This document shows positions 17,646 through 26,585 of a DNA stretch of 64,000 nt, in pieces. The notes beneath the pieces were generated by a model, which worked only from the letters and a program-made list of their open reading frames with translations, was not told the DNA's origin and did not search any database. Position 1 is the first letter of the stretch, and each line of letters opens with the position of its first letter. Both the position numbers and the translations under genes were made by a program. Source of the DNA: Pseudalgibacter alginicilyticus (GTDB lineage: Bacteria > Bacteroidota > Bacteroidia > Flavobacteriales > Flavobacteriaceae); NCBI RefSeq assembly GCF_001310225.1, contig NZ_CP012898.1, positions 744,001 through 808,000 on the forward strand, read 5' to 3'.

Positions 17646-19559
17646 CTAAAAGTAATATCGTTTAAAAGCTTCTATGGCTGCATAATCTGCTAAACCAAGT
17701 GCATTATATTTTTTTGCGGTTAATCTATTTCTATCCTCTGCTCTTACCCAAAATTCTCTATTATCATCACCTTGGAACATCACACCATCTTTTTGTGATT
17801 GGTGATAAAATATAGCATGTCTTTTTCTAAAAACTTGATCTGGGCTCATAGGTACTGCCATTTCAATTTCATAAGATTCCCACTCATGCCATGCACCACG
17901 ATATAACCAAACCCAGCAATCATTCATATAATCATGATGCTTCAATACTTCTAACGATGCAAATATGGCATCCAAACATACTTTATGCGTACCATGTGGA
18001 TCAGCCAAATCACCAGCAGCATAAATTTGATGTGGTTTTATCTTTTCAATTATTTCCGTAATAATATCGACATCTGCTTGAGATAAATTATTCTTTTTTA
18101 TAGTACCTGTTTCATAAAAAGGAAGATCTAAAAAATGAACATTAGAATCATCCAAACCTAAATAACGAGTAGCAGCTAAGGATTCACTTCTTCGTATCAA
18201 TCCTTTTAATTGCCTTACCTCAATAGAATCAACTTCATTTCCTGTTTTATTATGTAAAGAGTTGAGTATATCATCCGCAATTTCAGAATTTGAGTGAAGG
18301 GCTTTAGTTATTTCAGCAAACTTAAATGCCTCAGTGTCTGAAACCGCAATATTTCCAGAAGTTTGATAAGCTATATGGACTTCATGTCCTTGTTGTACCA
18401 ATCTATCAAAAGTTCCTCCCATAGAAATAACATCATCATCAGGGTGCGGACTAAAAATAATAATACGTTTTTTTGCTGGGTTTGCACGTTCTGGCCTATT
18501 GGAGTCATCAGCGTTGGGCTTTCCTCCTGGCCAACCTGTAATAGTATGTTGTAATTTATTAAACATTTTAATGTTTAAATCGTAAGCTGTACCTTCAACC
18601 CCTAATAAATCAGACATACCATTATCATTATAATCCTTATCTGTTAATTTAAGAAACGGTTTATTTGTTAATTCACTTAACCAAACCACTGCTTTTAACT
18701 TAAGCGTATCTGTCCATTCGGGCGAGGTAACTAACCAAGGGGTTTTTACTCTAGTTAATTCTGAAGAAGCCCCTTCATCTAATACAAAAGTGGTATTATG
18801 ATGTTCTTGTAAATAAGTGGCTGGTACTTGCGAGGTTATTTCACCTTCTATGGTTTCTCTTAAAACCTCGGCTTTATTAATTCCCCATCCCAATAACACA
18901 ATTCTTTTAGCACTTCTAACAGTGCCAACTCCCATGGTTATAGCTTTTCTTGGTACATTATCTATACCTAAAAACGAGGAAGCCGCATCCACTCTTGTTA
19001 TATAGTCCAAAGTTATATTTCTTGTTGCCGAATTAAAATGAGAACCAGGCTCATTAAACCCAATATGTCCTGTTCTTCCTATTCCTAATAATTGAAAATC
19101 TAAGCCACCTAAATCTTTAATTTTATTTTCATAAGCTATACAATATTGATGCAAATCTTCACTTTTTACTGTTCCATTTGGAATATTTATGTTTTCAGGC
19201 AATATATCCACATGATTAAAGAGATGCTCATGCATAAAATAAAAATAACTCTGAATATTATCTTTATCCATTGGATAATATTCATCTAAATTAAAAGTTA
19301 CAACATTAGCAAAACTTAAACCTTCCTCATTATGCATCCTAACCAATTCTTCATAAACTTTAACAGGAGATGACCCTGTTGCCAAACCTAAAACACAAGG
19401 CTTATTTGATGCTGCTTTTTCTTTTATTAATTCTGCAATCTCATGAGCTACAATTATAGACCCCTCTTGTGAAGAACCGAAAATAACATTATGAATTTTT
19501 TCAAAACGTGTCTCTTCAAATTTACCAGCTTCTTTGTACTTTATTACTTGGATGTTCAT
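17646..19559 (-). CDS. glucosamine-6-phosphate deaminase-like / PIG-L (LmbE) fusion protein
   Basis: A 637-residue cytoplasmic fusion. Residues 1-270 resemble NagB (GLATGSSPVKVYEEL 58-72, TFNLDEYYP with Asp92, GIGRTGHIGFNEP 159-171); residues 364-600 are a PIG-L/LmbE deacetylase fold with the zinc motif PHPDDD (371-376). In canonical NagB the position of Thr163 is the catalytic-relay Asp141, so deaminase activity is uncertain, though His165 and Glu170 remain. It resembles the Bacteroides BT_0258-type protein. The pairing suggests deacetylation plus deamination of GlcNAc-6-P-like sugars. A copy of the locus motif lies 56 bases upstream. Confidence 0.9.
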   Translation of the reverse strand: MNIQVIKYKEAGKFEETRFEKIHNVIFGSSQEGSIIVAHEIAELIKEKAASNKPCVLGLATGSSPVKVYEELVRMHNEEGLSFANVVTFNLDEYYPMDKDNIQSYFYFMHEHLFNHVDILPENINIPNGTVKSEDLHQYCIAYENKIKDLGGLDFQLLGIGRTGHIGFNEPGSHFNSATRNITLDYITRVDAASSFLGIDNVPRKAITMGVGTVRSAKRIVLLGWGINKAEVLRETIEGEITSQVPATYLQEHHNTTFVLDEGASSELTRVKTPWLVTSPEWTDTLKLKAVVWLSELTNKPFLKLTDKDYNDNGMSDLLGVEGTAYDLNIKMFNKLQHTITGWPGGKPNADDSNRPERANPAKKRIIIFSPHPDDDVISMGGTFDRLVQQGHEVHIAYQTSGNIAVSDTEAFKFAEITKALHSNSEIADDILNSLHNKTGNEVDSIEVRQLKGLIRRSESLAATRYLGLDDSNVHFLDLPFYETGTIKKNNLSQADVDIITEIIEKIKPHQIYAAGDLADPHGTHKVCLDAIFASLEVLKHHDYMNDCWVWLYRGAWHEWESYEIEMAVPMSPDQVFRKRHAIFYHQSQKDGVMFQGDDNREFWVRAEDRNRLTAKKYNALGLADYAAIEAFKRYYF

Positions 19560-19620
19560 TTAAAATGTCGTTTTAGTTAAATAATAAAACTATGTATAAT
19601 TTCGGTTATTTAATTAAAAT

Positions 19621-19633
19621 TTCGACCAATAAC
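19621..19633 (-). promoter_or_regulatory. putative regulator site upstream of the NagB/PIG-L gene
   Basis: The minus strand reads GTTATTGGTCGAA, one base different from the sites before susC and the MFS gene. The match to the susC site extends to 23 bases (19616-19638). A GTC lies 21 bases upstream inside TCTGTCTA (19643-19650). Likely LytTR target, by inference. Confidence 0.62.
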
Positions 19634-19921
19634 TTCTGATTATAGACAGAAAATCAGTAACTTTAGTTTCTAACTATCATTTTTTTTATTTACATTTTAA
19701 TAAAAATCATACGCATTTTAATTATTTAAAAATAATTGGATTACACCCATGTTTAAACTTAAAAAATATAACTCATTTATGTTTTTTTTTAAGTCGAGTT
19801 AACACAGTTTCAACAATAAAATAAGCATCTTATTCTACATTCACTTATTTATATGATTTAAGCAACTAATAGGCTGTGCAGACGGTAATAAAAAGAGGGT
19901 TTGCTATATTTTGAAATGAAA

Positions 19922-19954
19922 TTATTTATCGAAGGGCAGAAGTTATTCGTCGAA
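19922..19954 (+). promoter_or_regulatory. putative paired regulator site upstream of susC
   Basis: Two direct repeats, TTATTTATCGAA (19922-19933) and TTATTCGTCGAA (19943-19954), match at 10 of 12 positions and start 21 bases apart, two helical turns. Such spacing is usual for LytTR dimers such as AgrA. The second repeat is the copy shared with the MFS and NagB-like promoters. It ends 206 bases before the susC start. Confidence 0.65.
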
Positions 19955-20160
19955 ATTTTTAATTTATTAGAAAAAAAAATATCTAAGTTTAAATAATTAT
20001 TTAAAAACTATGAACAAAAGGTTAACCGTGAAGACAACTTATAAAAAGTAACAATTATTATACAATAGTATTACATATTTTCTATTAGAGCTTTGTATTT
20101 AACTTTTTTTTATATAAAAAAACTCAAACAAATTAATAATAACTAATTAATTCACATCCT

Positions 20161-23100
20161 ATGAAAATTAAATTACATAGTGCCCTTTTTCTTTTTAGAA
20201 AAAGGTTTTTAGTTCCCACAATAAGAACTTTTGTGTTTTTATGTGTCACATCAATGTTCGGTATAGCGCCAAACATAAAAAATGTGTCAGAAACAACCAA
20301 TTTTATCCAACAGCAACAGATTACTGGTACGGTTAAAGATGCTAACGGTCAACCCATACCTGGTGTTAACATTTTAGTAAAAGGAACAACAAAAGGTGTA
20401 CAATCAGATTTTGATGGTGGTTTTGAAATCTCTGTTTCAAATCAAAATACAGTTTTAGTGATTTCATATGTTGGTTTTAAAACCAAGGAAGTACCAGTTG
20501 GCAATCAAACCAACATTGATATTGTTTTAGAGGAAGATATTTCTATTTTAGACGAAGTAGTCGTTGTTGGATATGGTACTCAGAAAAAAGTTAATTTAAC
20601 AGCTGCGGTTTCTCAAGTCGGTACAGAAGTTTTTGAGAACAGACCTACTGCAAATGCCGTTAGATCTTTACAAGGTACAGTACCTGGTTTGATTGTTTCA
20701 AACTCAACATCTGGTGGTGAACCTGGAGCTGATTCTAATATAAACATCCGTGGTTTTATTTCTGCTAGTGGAACAGGTGCTATTGGTGATACTAGTCCTT
20801 TAGTACTGGTAGATGGAATTCGTATGGATATTAACGATATTAATCCAGAAGATATTGAATCTGTTTCTGTTCTTAAGGATGCTGCTGCTGCTGCCATTTA
20901 TGGTTCCAATGCAGCTGCAGGTGCCATTTTAGTAACAACTAAAACTGGTAAAAATTTAGATGGCAAAGCTAAAGTAAGCTACAAGAGTAGTATTTCCTTT
21001 ACGCAACCAACAACCTATCCAAACTCTGCGAGTGCTATAGACTTTGCATATACAATCAATGATGCGCGTATTAATAATGGTAACCCTGTCTATTATGATG
21101 ATACCGATTTAGCCAATATTATAGCAAACATGGCAAATCCAGGCAGTGCGCCTTCTATTGTAAGTAATGCTAATGGAAGTGCTTGGAATTATGGTTCTAT
21201 TGGTATTGAAGGTACCGGCGCTACAAATTGGGATGATATCATTATAAAAAAATGGGCTCAAAGAACAAAACATGATTTAAGCATATCTGGTGGTAACCAA
21301 AAAATAAATTACTACATTTCCGCTGGTGCCTATGATGAAGATGGATTATTAGCCGTAACGGATGAATCGTTTCAAAGATACAATTTAGATGCAAAAATAA
21401 GCGCACAGGCTAATAAATGGTTAACAATTGAGTTGTATAGTAAGTTCTTAAAAAGTTATACTGATTTCCCTTACAATAACAGTAATAATTCTATCATACG
21501 AAACAAAACTCAGGTATTAGATTTACTTACAAAAATAAAACCTACGCTACCACAGTTCGATCCTATTTATGGTGAAGAATTATTAGAACACACGTACTAT
21601 CCTGTTTGGAAATATCAACGAATAAAAACAAAAAACGATCAGTTAATACTGTCTCCTAAATTCATAGTACAAGCAACAAAAGATCTTAAATTAAATTTAG
21701 ATTTAAACTACAGAAGAAATAATAATTTTCAAGAAATAAATGTTTTAGCACATCAAAAAATTGTTCCGAATGGTCTTGTTGATAGAGTTTCACAAGCAGA
21801 ATCTTCTTATTCTCCAACGGTATCAACAACTGAATATTTTTCGCCAAATTTCTACGCTACATATGATAAATCTTTAAATAATCATAATTTTAATTTAACC
21901 ACAGGTATTACATCTGAGTTAAATAATTTTTATTCACTTGGAGCAACCACTGATTATTTAATTACGAACAACATTATTTCATTAAATGCTTCGTTAGATG
22001 ATGACCAATTAGTTAGTGAAACCATAACCAACTGGTCTACAGTTGGATATTTTGGTAGATTTAGATATAATTTTAAAGAAAAATATTTATTAGAATTCAC
22101 TTATAGAAGAGATGCCGCTTCTCGTTTTGCTCCAGAAGATAGATGGGTAGGTTTACCTAGCTTTTCTGCTGGTTATAATGTAGCTAAAGAAGATTTTTGG
22201 CCAATTGAAAGTATTAACACATTTAAATTAAGAGGTTCATACGGTTCTCTTGGTAACCAAAATGTTCAAAATTATTTATACCTATCTTTAATAAACACAG
22301 ACAATACAACGGCATTTTTATTTGATGGCGAACGTGGCAATTTCTCTCAAACACCTGGTTTAACAAGTGAAAGTTTAACTTGGGAAACGGTAAAAACTAC
22401 AGATATCGGTTTTGATTTAGGTGCTTTTAATAATAAGTTAAATATGGCGTTTTCTTGGTACAGAGTAGACACTGAAGACATGGCTGGCCCAGGAATAGAT
22501 TTACCTGCACAATTAGGAACAACTCCTCCTTTACGTAATGTAGGAACTTCTAGGGTACAAGGTTTTGATTTTGAAGTAAGTTGGAGACAACAAATAGGAG
22601 ACTTTGGATATAGTATTAGGGCTGTTTTAAATGATTATAAACAAACTATTACAGATTATCCAAATGAAGGAAATGTACTTAACAACTATTATGAAGGTCA
22701 AAACTTAGGTGAAATTTGGGGTTATGAAACAGATGGATTGTTTCAAACTGATACAGAAGCAACCGCATATACTGATATGGTAGATCAATCATTCGTCAAC
22801 GGTCTTGCATACACAGCTGGTGATTTAAAATATGTAGATCAAAATAATGATGGTGTTATAGATAATGGTAGTAATACCTTAGGTGATAGTGGTGACATGA
22901 AAGTAATAGGAAATACAACGCCACGTTACTTATACGGAATTACACTTGGTTTTAATTACAAAAATTTTGATTTTAGTGCCTTTGTACAAGGTGTAGGAAA
23001 ACGTGATGTTAACATGGTTCAAGGTAATTCACAAGGATTTAGAGGTCCTTCTAACGGCCCATTCCATGCCTTTGTTTGGGAAGATCATTTAGACTATTTC

Positions 23101-23472
23101 AGACCTGAAGATACCACAAACCCACTAGGGCCTAATTTAGATGCCTATTTCCCAAAACCTTATTTGAATGGTGGTGGTGGAACCAACAAAAACTATAGAC
23201 TAAATACAACGCATTTCATTCAAAGTGGTGCATATACAAGGTTAAAAAGTTTACAAATAGGATATACAATACCTAAAAATGTTACTCAAAGCCTTAATAT
23301 AGATAATATAAGAATGTACCTAACAGGTGAAAATTTATTTACTGTGACTGATTTGATGTTTTTTGATCCAGAACAGGTCAGAGATTTCCCTGGCAATAAT
23401 GACCTAATTGGTAGTGCATCATCATATCCATTATCTAGAATCGTTTCATTTGGAGTAAATGTATCATTTTAA
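20161..23472 (+). CDS. SusC/RagA-family TonB-dependent outer membrane transporter
   Basis: An outer-membrane channel that imports oligosaccharides with its SusD partner, powered by TonB. The 1103-residue protein has a long N-terminal signal region, a carboxypeptidase D-like domain (about 54-125, starting ITGTVKDANGQ), the TonB-box-like DEVVVVGYG (131-139), a plug domain ending with SVLKDAAAAAIYGSNAAAGAILVTTKTG, and a 22-strand barrel ending in Phe (FGVNVSF). It is followed after 14 bases by susD. With a PNGase and mannosidases nearby, the cargo is probably an N-glycan or its fragments. The control region upstream carries the LytTR-like repeats. Confidence 0.96.
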   Translation: MKIKLHSALFLFRKRFLVPTIRTFVFLCVTSMFGIAPNIKNVSETTNFIQQQQITGTVKDANGQPIPGVNILVKGTTKGVQSDFDGGFEISVSNQNTVLVISYVGFKTKEVPVGNQTNIDIVLEEDISILDEVVVVGYGTQKKVNLTAAVSQVGTEVFENRPTANAVRSLQGTVPGLIVSNSTSGGEPGADSNINIRGFISASGTGAIGDTSPLVLVDGIRMDINDINPEDIESVSVLKDAAAAAIYGSNAAAGAILVTTKTGKNLDGKAKVSYKSSISFTQPTTYPNSASAIDFAYTINDARINNGNPVYYDDTDLANIIANMANPGSAPSIVSNANGSAWNYGSIGIEGTGATNWDDIIIKKWAQRTKHDLSISGGNQKINYYISAGAYDEDGLLAVTDESFQRYNLDAKISAQANKWLTIELYSKFLKSYTDFPYNNSNNSIIRNKTQVLDLLTKIKPTLPQFDPIYGEELLEHTYYPVWKYQRIKTKNDQLILSPKFIVQATKDLKLNLDLNYRRNNNFQEINVLAHQKIVPNGLVDRVSQAESSYSPTVSTTEYFSPNFYATYDKSLNNHNFNLTTGITSELNNFYSLGATTDYLITNNIISLNASLDDDQLVSETITNWSTVGYFGRFRYNFKEKYLLEFTYRRDAASRFAPEDRWVGLPSFSAGYNVAKEDFWPIESINTFKLRGSYGSLGNQNVQNYLYLSLINTDNTTAFLFDGERGNFSQTPGLTSESLTWETVKTTDIGFDLGAFNNKLNMAFSWYRVDTEDMAGPGIDLPAQLGTTPPLRNVGTSRVQGFDFEVSWRQQIGDFGYSIRAVLNDYKQTITDYPNEGNVLNNYYEGQNLGEIWGYETDGLFQTDTEATAYTDMVDQSFVNGLAYTAGDLKYVDQNNDGVIDNGSNTLGDSGDMKVIGNTTPRYLYGITLGFNYKNFDFSAFVQGVGKRDVNMVQGNSQGFRGPSNGPFHAFVWEDHLDYFRPEDTTNPLGPNLDAYFPKPYLNGGGGTNKNYRLNTTHFIQSGAYTRLKSLQIGYTIPKNVTQSLNIDNIRMYLTGENLFTVTDLMFFDPEQVRDFPGNNDLIGSASSYPLSRIVSFGVNVSF

Positions 23473-23486
23473 AAAAAAGAATAATT

Positions 23487-25211
23487 ATGAAAAATAAATT
23501 AAAATTACTTATTCTAAGTTCAATATTTTCTTTAACATCTTGTGAAGATTTTTTAGAAAAGATTCCCTTAGATACCGTTTCTGAAGCATCTTTTTATCAA
23601 AATGCCACAGACCTACAAGCCGCCGTTAATGGCTTTTATAACGATTTACCGGGCTGGGCATCCACATCAGTCGGATTTAACATCTTACCTGATAGCAATA
23701 CTGATATGGCACTAACTGAAAATCCAAGTAACAGACTCAGCGGATTAAGTTATGACATACCAAACTCTGCTACTGTATCTATATGGAGTTGGGATGAAGT
23801 AAGAGAAGCGAATTGGCTTATAGACCATTTGGACCAAGCAGCTGCAAGTAGTGATACAGAACAAATCTTAATTGACCAATACTCAGGTGAAGCTTATTTT
23901 TTTAGAGCCTATTATTATTTTGAATTATTAACAAGATATGGAGATTTACCTATATTTTCTGAGTATTTTGACAACAACGATACAGAATATGTTTTTGCTG
24001 CAAGAGACCCAAGAAATGAAGTAGTAGATTTCATGCTTTCTGATTTAGATACCGCAATTGACCTTTTGCAATCATTTCCTGATATTTCTGGTCATCCAAG
24101 AATCAGTAGGGAAGCAGCTCAATTGTTTAAAGCAAGAGTAGCTTTATACGAAGGTACCTGGGAAAAATACCATAATGGCACACCTTTTGGCGTAGTAGGA
24201 TCTGATGGATCCCGTTTTCTTCAAATAGCTGCAGATGCTGCTGAAGCTGTAATGAATAGTGGTGTATTTACTTTACATGATGATTATAGCTCTTTATTTA
24301 ATCAAGTTGGTTTAAGTGGAAATAGTGAAGTAATGTTATGGAGAGATTATAATTCTGTTACGCTTAACCTCAGCAATGTTTTACAAATATCATGGCCTAA
24401 TAGATGTGGGTATACTAAATTTGCTGTTGACAGCTACTTATGTACAGATGGTGACCCAATCTCAGTTAGCCAATTATACAATGATGGAGACAACGAAAGT
24501 TTAACAACTATCGAAAATAACAGAGACCCAAGATTGGCTGCCTTGATAATGGTTCCTGGTGATGAAGTGGAATTTAGGGATAATGTTTACACTTATTGGC
24601 AATACCCTGATTTTAACGATACAAATACTGGTAATACAGGATATGAAAGTCAAAAGTACAGAAACATAAACTATTATTCTGATTTTCAAGGATATACAGA
24701 AGACACATCAAGAATTATTATGCGTTATGCTGAAGTTCTATTAATATTTGCTGAAGCAAAAGCAGAATTAGGAACTATTACACAAACAGATTTAAATAGA
24801 TCCATTAACTTATTACGTGATCGTGTTGATATGCCTGGGATTACTTTGGGAGCTATTACTACAGACCTTAATTGGCCAAATTATGGTCATACCTTAACCC
24901 CTATTATTTATGAAGTTAGAAGAGAGCGTTCTGTTGAATTAATGGCAGAAGGTTTTAGATCGGATGATTTAAATAGATGGAGAGCTCATACCTTATTTGA
25001 TGGTGACCAGCCTAGAGGCGCTTACTATAATGACGGAGTGGTAAATACTGTATCTATTTCAACGCCTGTTGATTCTGATGGATTTTTACTACCTTTTTCA
25101 AACTTTGGTAATTTTAATTTTGATGAATCCAGAGCATATTTACAACCACTACCTTTAGATGAATTACAACTTAATCCTAACCTTACTCAAAATCCTGGTT
25201 GGGAAAATTAA
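23487..25211 (+). CDS. SusD/RagB-family nutrient-binding outer membrane lipoprotein
   Basis: The surface lid of the SusC channel. The 574-residue protein has a lipoprotein signal (SLTSC, Cys19), then the usual SusD start DFLEKIPLDTVSEASFYQN, helical TPR-like segments (EAYFFRAYYYFELLTRYGDLP) and the C-terminal RagB part with MRYAEVLLIFAEAKAELG and YEVRRERSVELMAEGFRSDDLNRW. It lies 14 bases after susC and is closed by a strong terminator, so the pair forms a two-gene operon. Ligand specificity cannot be read from the sequence; N-glycan binding is inferred from context. Confidence 0.95.
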   Translation: MKNKLKLLILSSIFSLTSCEDFLEKIPLDTVSEASFYQNATDLQAAVNGFYNDLPGWASTSVGFNILPDSNTDMALTENPSNRLSGLSYDIPNSATVSIWSWDEVREANWLIDHLDQAAASSDTEQILIDQYSGEAYFFRAYYYFELLTRYGDLPIFSEYFDNNDTEYVFAARDPRNEVVDFMLSDLDTAIDLLQSFPDISGHPRISREAAQLFKARVALYEGTWEKYHNGTPFGVVGSDGSRFLQIAADAAEAVMNSGVFTLHDDYSSLFNQVGLSGNSEVMLWRDYNSVTLNLSNVLQISWPNRCGYTKFAVDSYLCTDGDPISVSQLYNDGDNESLTTIENNRDPRLAALIMVPGDEVEFRDNVYTYWQYPDFNDTNTGNTGYESQKYRNINYYSDFQGYTEDTSRIIMRYAEVLLIFAEAKAELGTITQTDLNRSINLLRDRVDMPGITLGAITTDLNWPNYGHTLTPIIYEVRRERSVELMAEGFRSDDLNRWRAHTLFDGDQPRGAYYNDGVVNTVSISTPVDSDGFLLPFSNFGNFNFDESRAYLQPLPLDELQLNPNLTQNPGWEN

Positions 25212-25236
25212 TTACTAAGTCTTCTTAGAATCTCAA

Positions 25237-25274
25237 AAAAGAGGCGTGAAACTTAAAAATTTCACGCCTCTTTT
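25237..25274 (+). terminator. rho-independent terminator after susD
   Basis: A perfect stem of about 14 bp (AAGAGGCGTGAAA with its complement) with an 8-base loop and a run of seven or eight T follows the susD stop by 25 bases. It marks the right end of the N-glycan locus. Confidence 0.9.
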
Positions 25275-25482
25275 TTTATTTAATATTTAGTTTATTTCTA
25301 AAAAATAATATTTAACAGAAATCAAATCATTATTCTAAATCAATTTTTGTTCTATTAAAAAAACATGATTAAACAGTTAACAATCTGAATCCATGTGTAT
25401 ACCATCACGTTTTAGTATAATATCTTTTTGTTTTTGTTTCAATAAAGAAAAAGAACTTTCTTTGTTCCTGCAATACTGTATA

Positions 25483-26259
25483 ATGAAAAAATACTTCTAC
25501 GTTATTACCATTCAATATTTGGGCTATCGGTTTCATGGTTGGCAAAAACAACCAAATTTGAAAACCTTACACTTAATGGTGGATAGAACCTTAAATTTTA
25601 TCCTTGAAGGAAAAACATTTAAAAGTTTAAGTTCAGGTAGAACAGATGCTATGGTTTCTGCAGAAAGTGCAGCCTTTGAATTGTTTTTAACAGATCCAAT
25701 CAAAGATCAAGAAGCTTTTTTAGAATTATTCAACTATAATTTACCACAAGACATTAGGGCTTTAACTATTCGAGAAGTTGATAAACATTTTAATATTATC
25801 AATCATTCTAAAATTAAAGAATATCTGTATTTGTTTTCTATTGGACAAAAAAATCATCCGTTTTGTGCACCTATCATGACTACCATTCTTGATGACTTGG
25901 ATATTGAAATCATGAAAAAAGGAGCTAAATTGTTCCAAGGCAAACATTATTTTAAATCTTATTGCTATAAACCAACTGATAATGGTATTTATAATCGCGA
26001 AATATTACTTTGCGAATTAATTGAAAACACTATTTATACTGCTAATTATTTCCCAGAAAAATCATTTGTTCTCAGAGTTAAAGGCAAAGGTTTTATGCGA
26101 AATCAAATTCGTTTAATGATGGGAACACTTATCGATTTAGGGAAAGGAAAAATCTCAATAGAAGAAATTAAAGCTAGTCTGTTACCAAATAGCTCTATAA
26201 AATTTGAATATATTGCTCCAGCTTCAGGATTGATTCTTAACAACATTGAATTTAGTTAA
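25483..26259 (+). CDS. TruA-like tRNA pseudouridine synthase, divergent
   Basis: The 258-residue protein from the ATG at 25483 starts MKKYFYVITIQYLGYRFHGWQ, a TruA-like beginning; the longer frame from 25393 adds 30 unrelated residues. The catalytic Asp55 lies in SGRTDAMVSA, whereas canonical TruA has GRTDAGVHA, so the surrounding loop is changed. GKGFMRNQIRLMMGTLIDLGKG near the C-terminus is conserved. TruA makes pseudouridine at tRNA positions 38-40; with the altered loop this may be a second paralogue with another target. It stands alone between two gaps. Confidence 0.8.
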   Translation: MKKYFYVITIQYLGYRFHGWQKQPNLKTLHLMVDRTLNFILEGKTFKSLSSGRTDAMVSAESAAFELFLTDPIKDQEAFLELFNYNLPQDIRALTIREVDKHFNIINHSKIKEYLYLFSIGQKNHPFCAPIMTTILDDLDIEIMKKGAKLFQGKHYFKSYCYKPTDNGIYNREILLCELIENTIYTANYFPEKSFVLRVKGKGFMRNQIRLMMGTLIDLGKGKISIEEIKASLLPNSSIKFEYIAPASGLILNNIEFS

Positions 26260-26585
26260 TCTAATTCACTATTAAAAATAATATCTGGTTTCTTAAAATT
26301 TAATATTAAACTGTGAGTTCAAAAAACATCAAACCAAGTTAGCCTACATTCCCAAAAACAACTACTTTTTAGAACTCCAGATACATTAACAGCACTATTT
26401 TACAGACAAGCAAGATTTTATTTAATAATTTAAATACCTCGTGTGTAAATTATACAAATCAAATCAAAAAACATATAACAAAAAAACTTCCATATTCAGT
26501 GATATTTGTGTTGTAATATTTAAGTGAAAATCAAAAATAGTTTGATGTATTACATAATTGATTATTAATCATAAAAATTGTAAAT
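26260..26585. other. intergenic stretch with no recognised feature
   Basis: A 326-base AT-rich gap between the TruA-like gene and a small secreted protein. I see no ORF with coding character, no hairpin with a T-run and no clear promoter consensus. Confidence 0.5.

Larger units (their letters stand above)
19560..20160. promoter_or_regulatory. divergent control region between the NagB/PIG-L gene and susC
   Basis: This 601-base gap separates divergent genes and holds two copies of a 23-bp sequence on opposite strands (19616-19638 minus, 19937-19959 plus), identical at 22 of 23 positions and each facing its own gene. On the susC side TTATT recurs at 19922, 19943 and 19964, a 21-bp period. A leader of about 200 AT-rich bases follows before susC. 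No exact TAnnTTTG -7 element was found, which may mean activator-dependent promoters. Confidence 0.7.

Noticed and set aside
25393-25482. N-terminal extension of the TruA-like frame
   Set aside because: The extra 30 residues have no similarity to TruA and the family start MKKYFYVITIQY begins at 25483.
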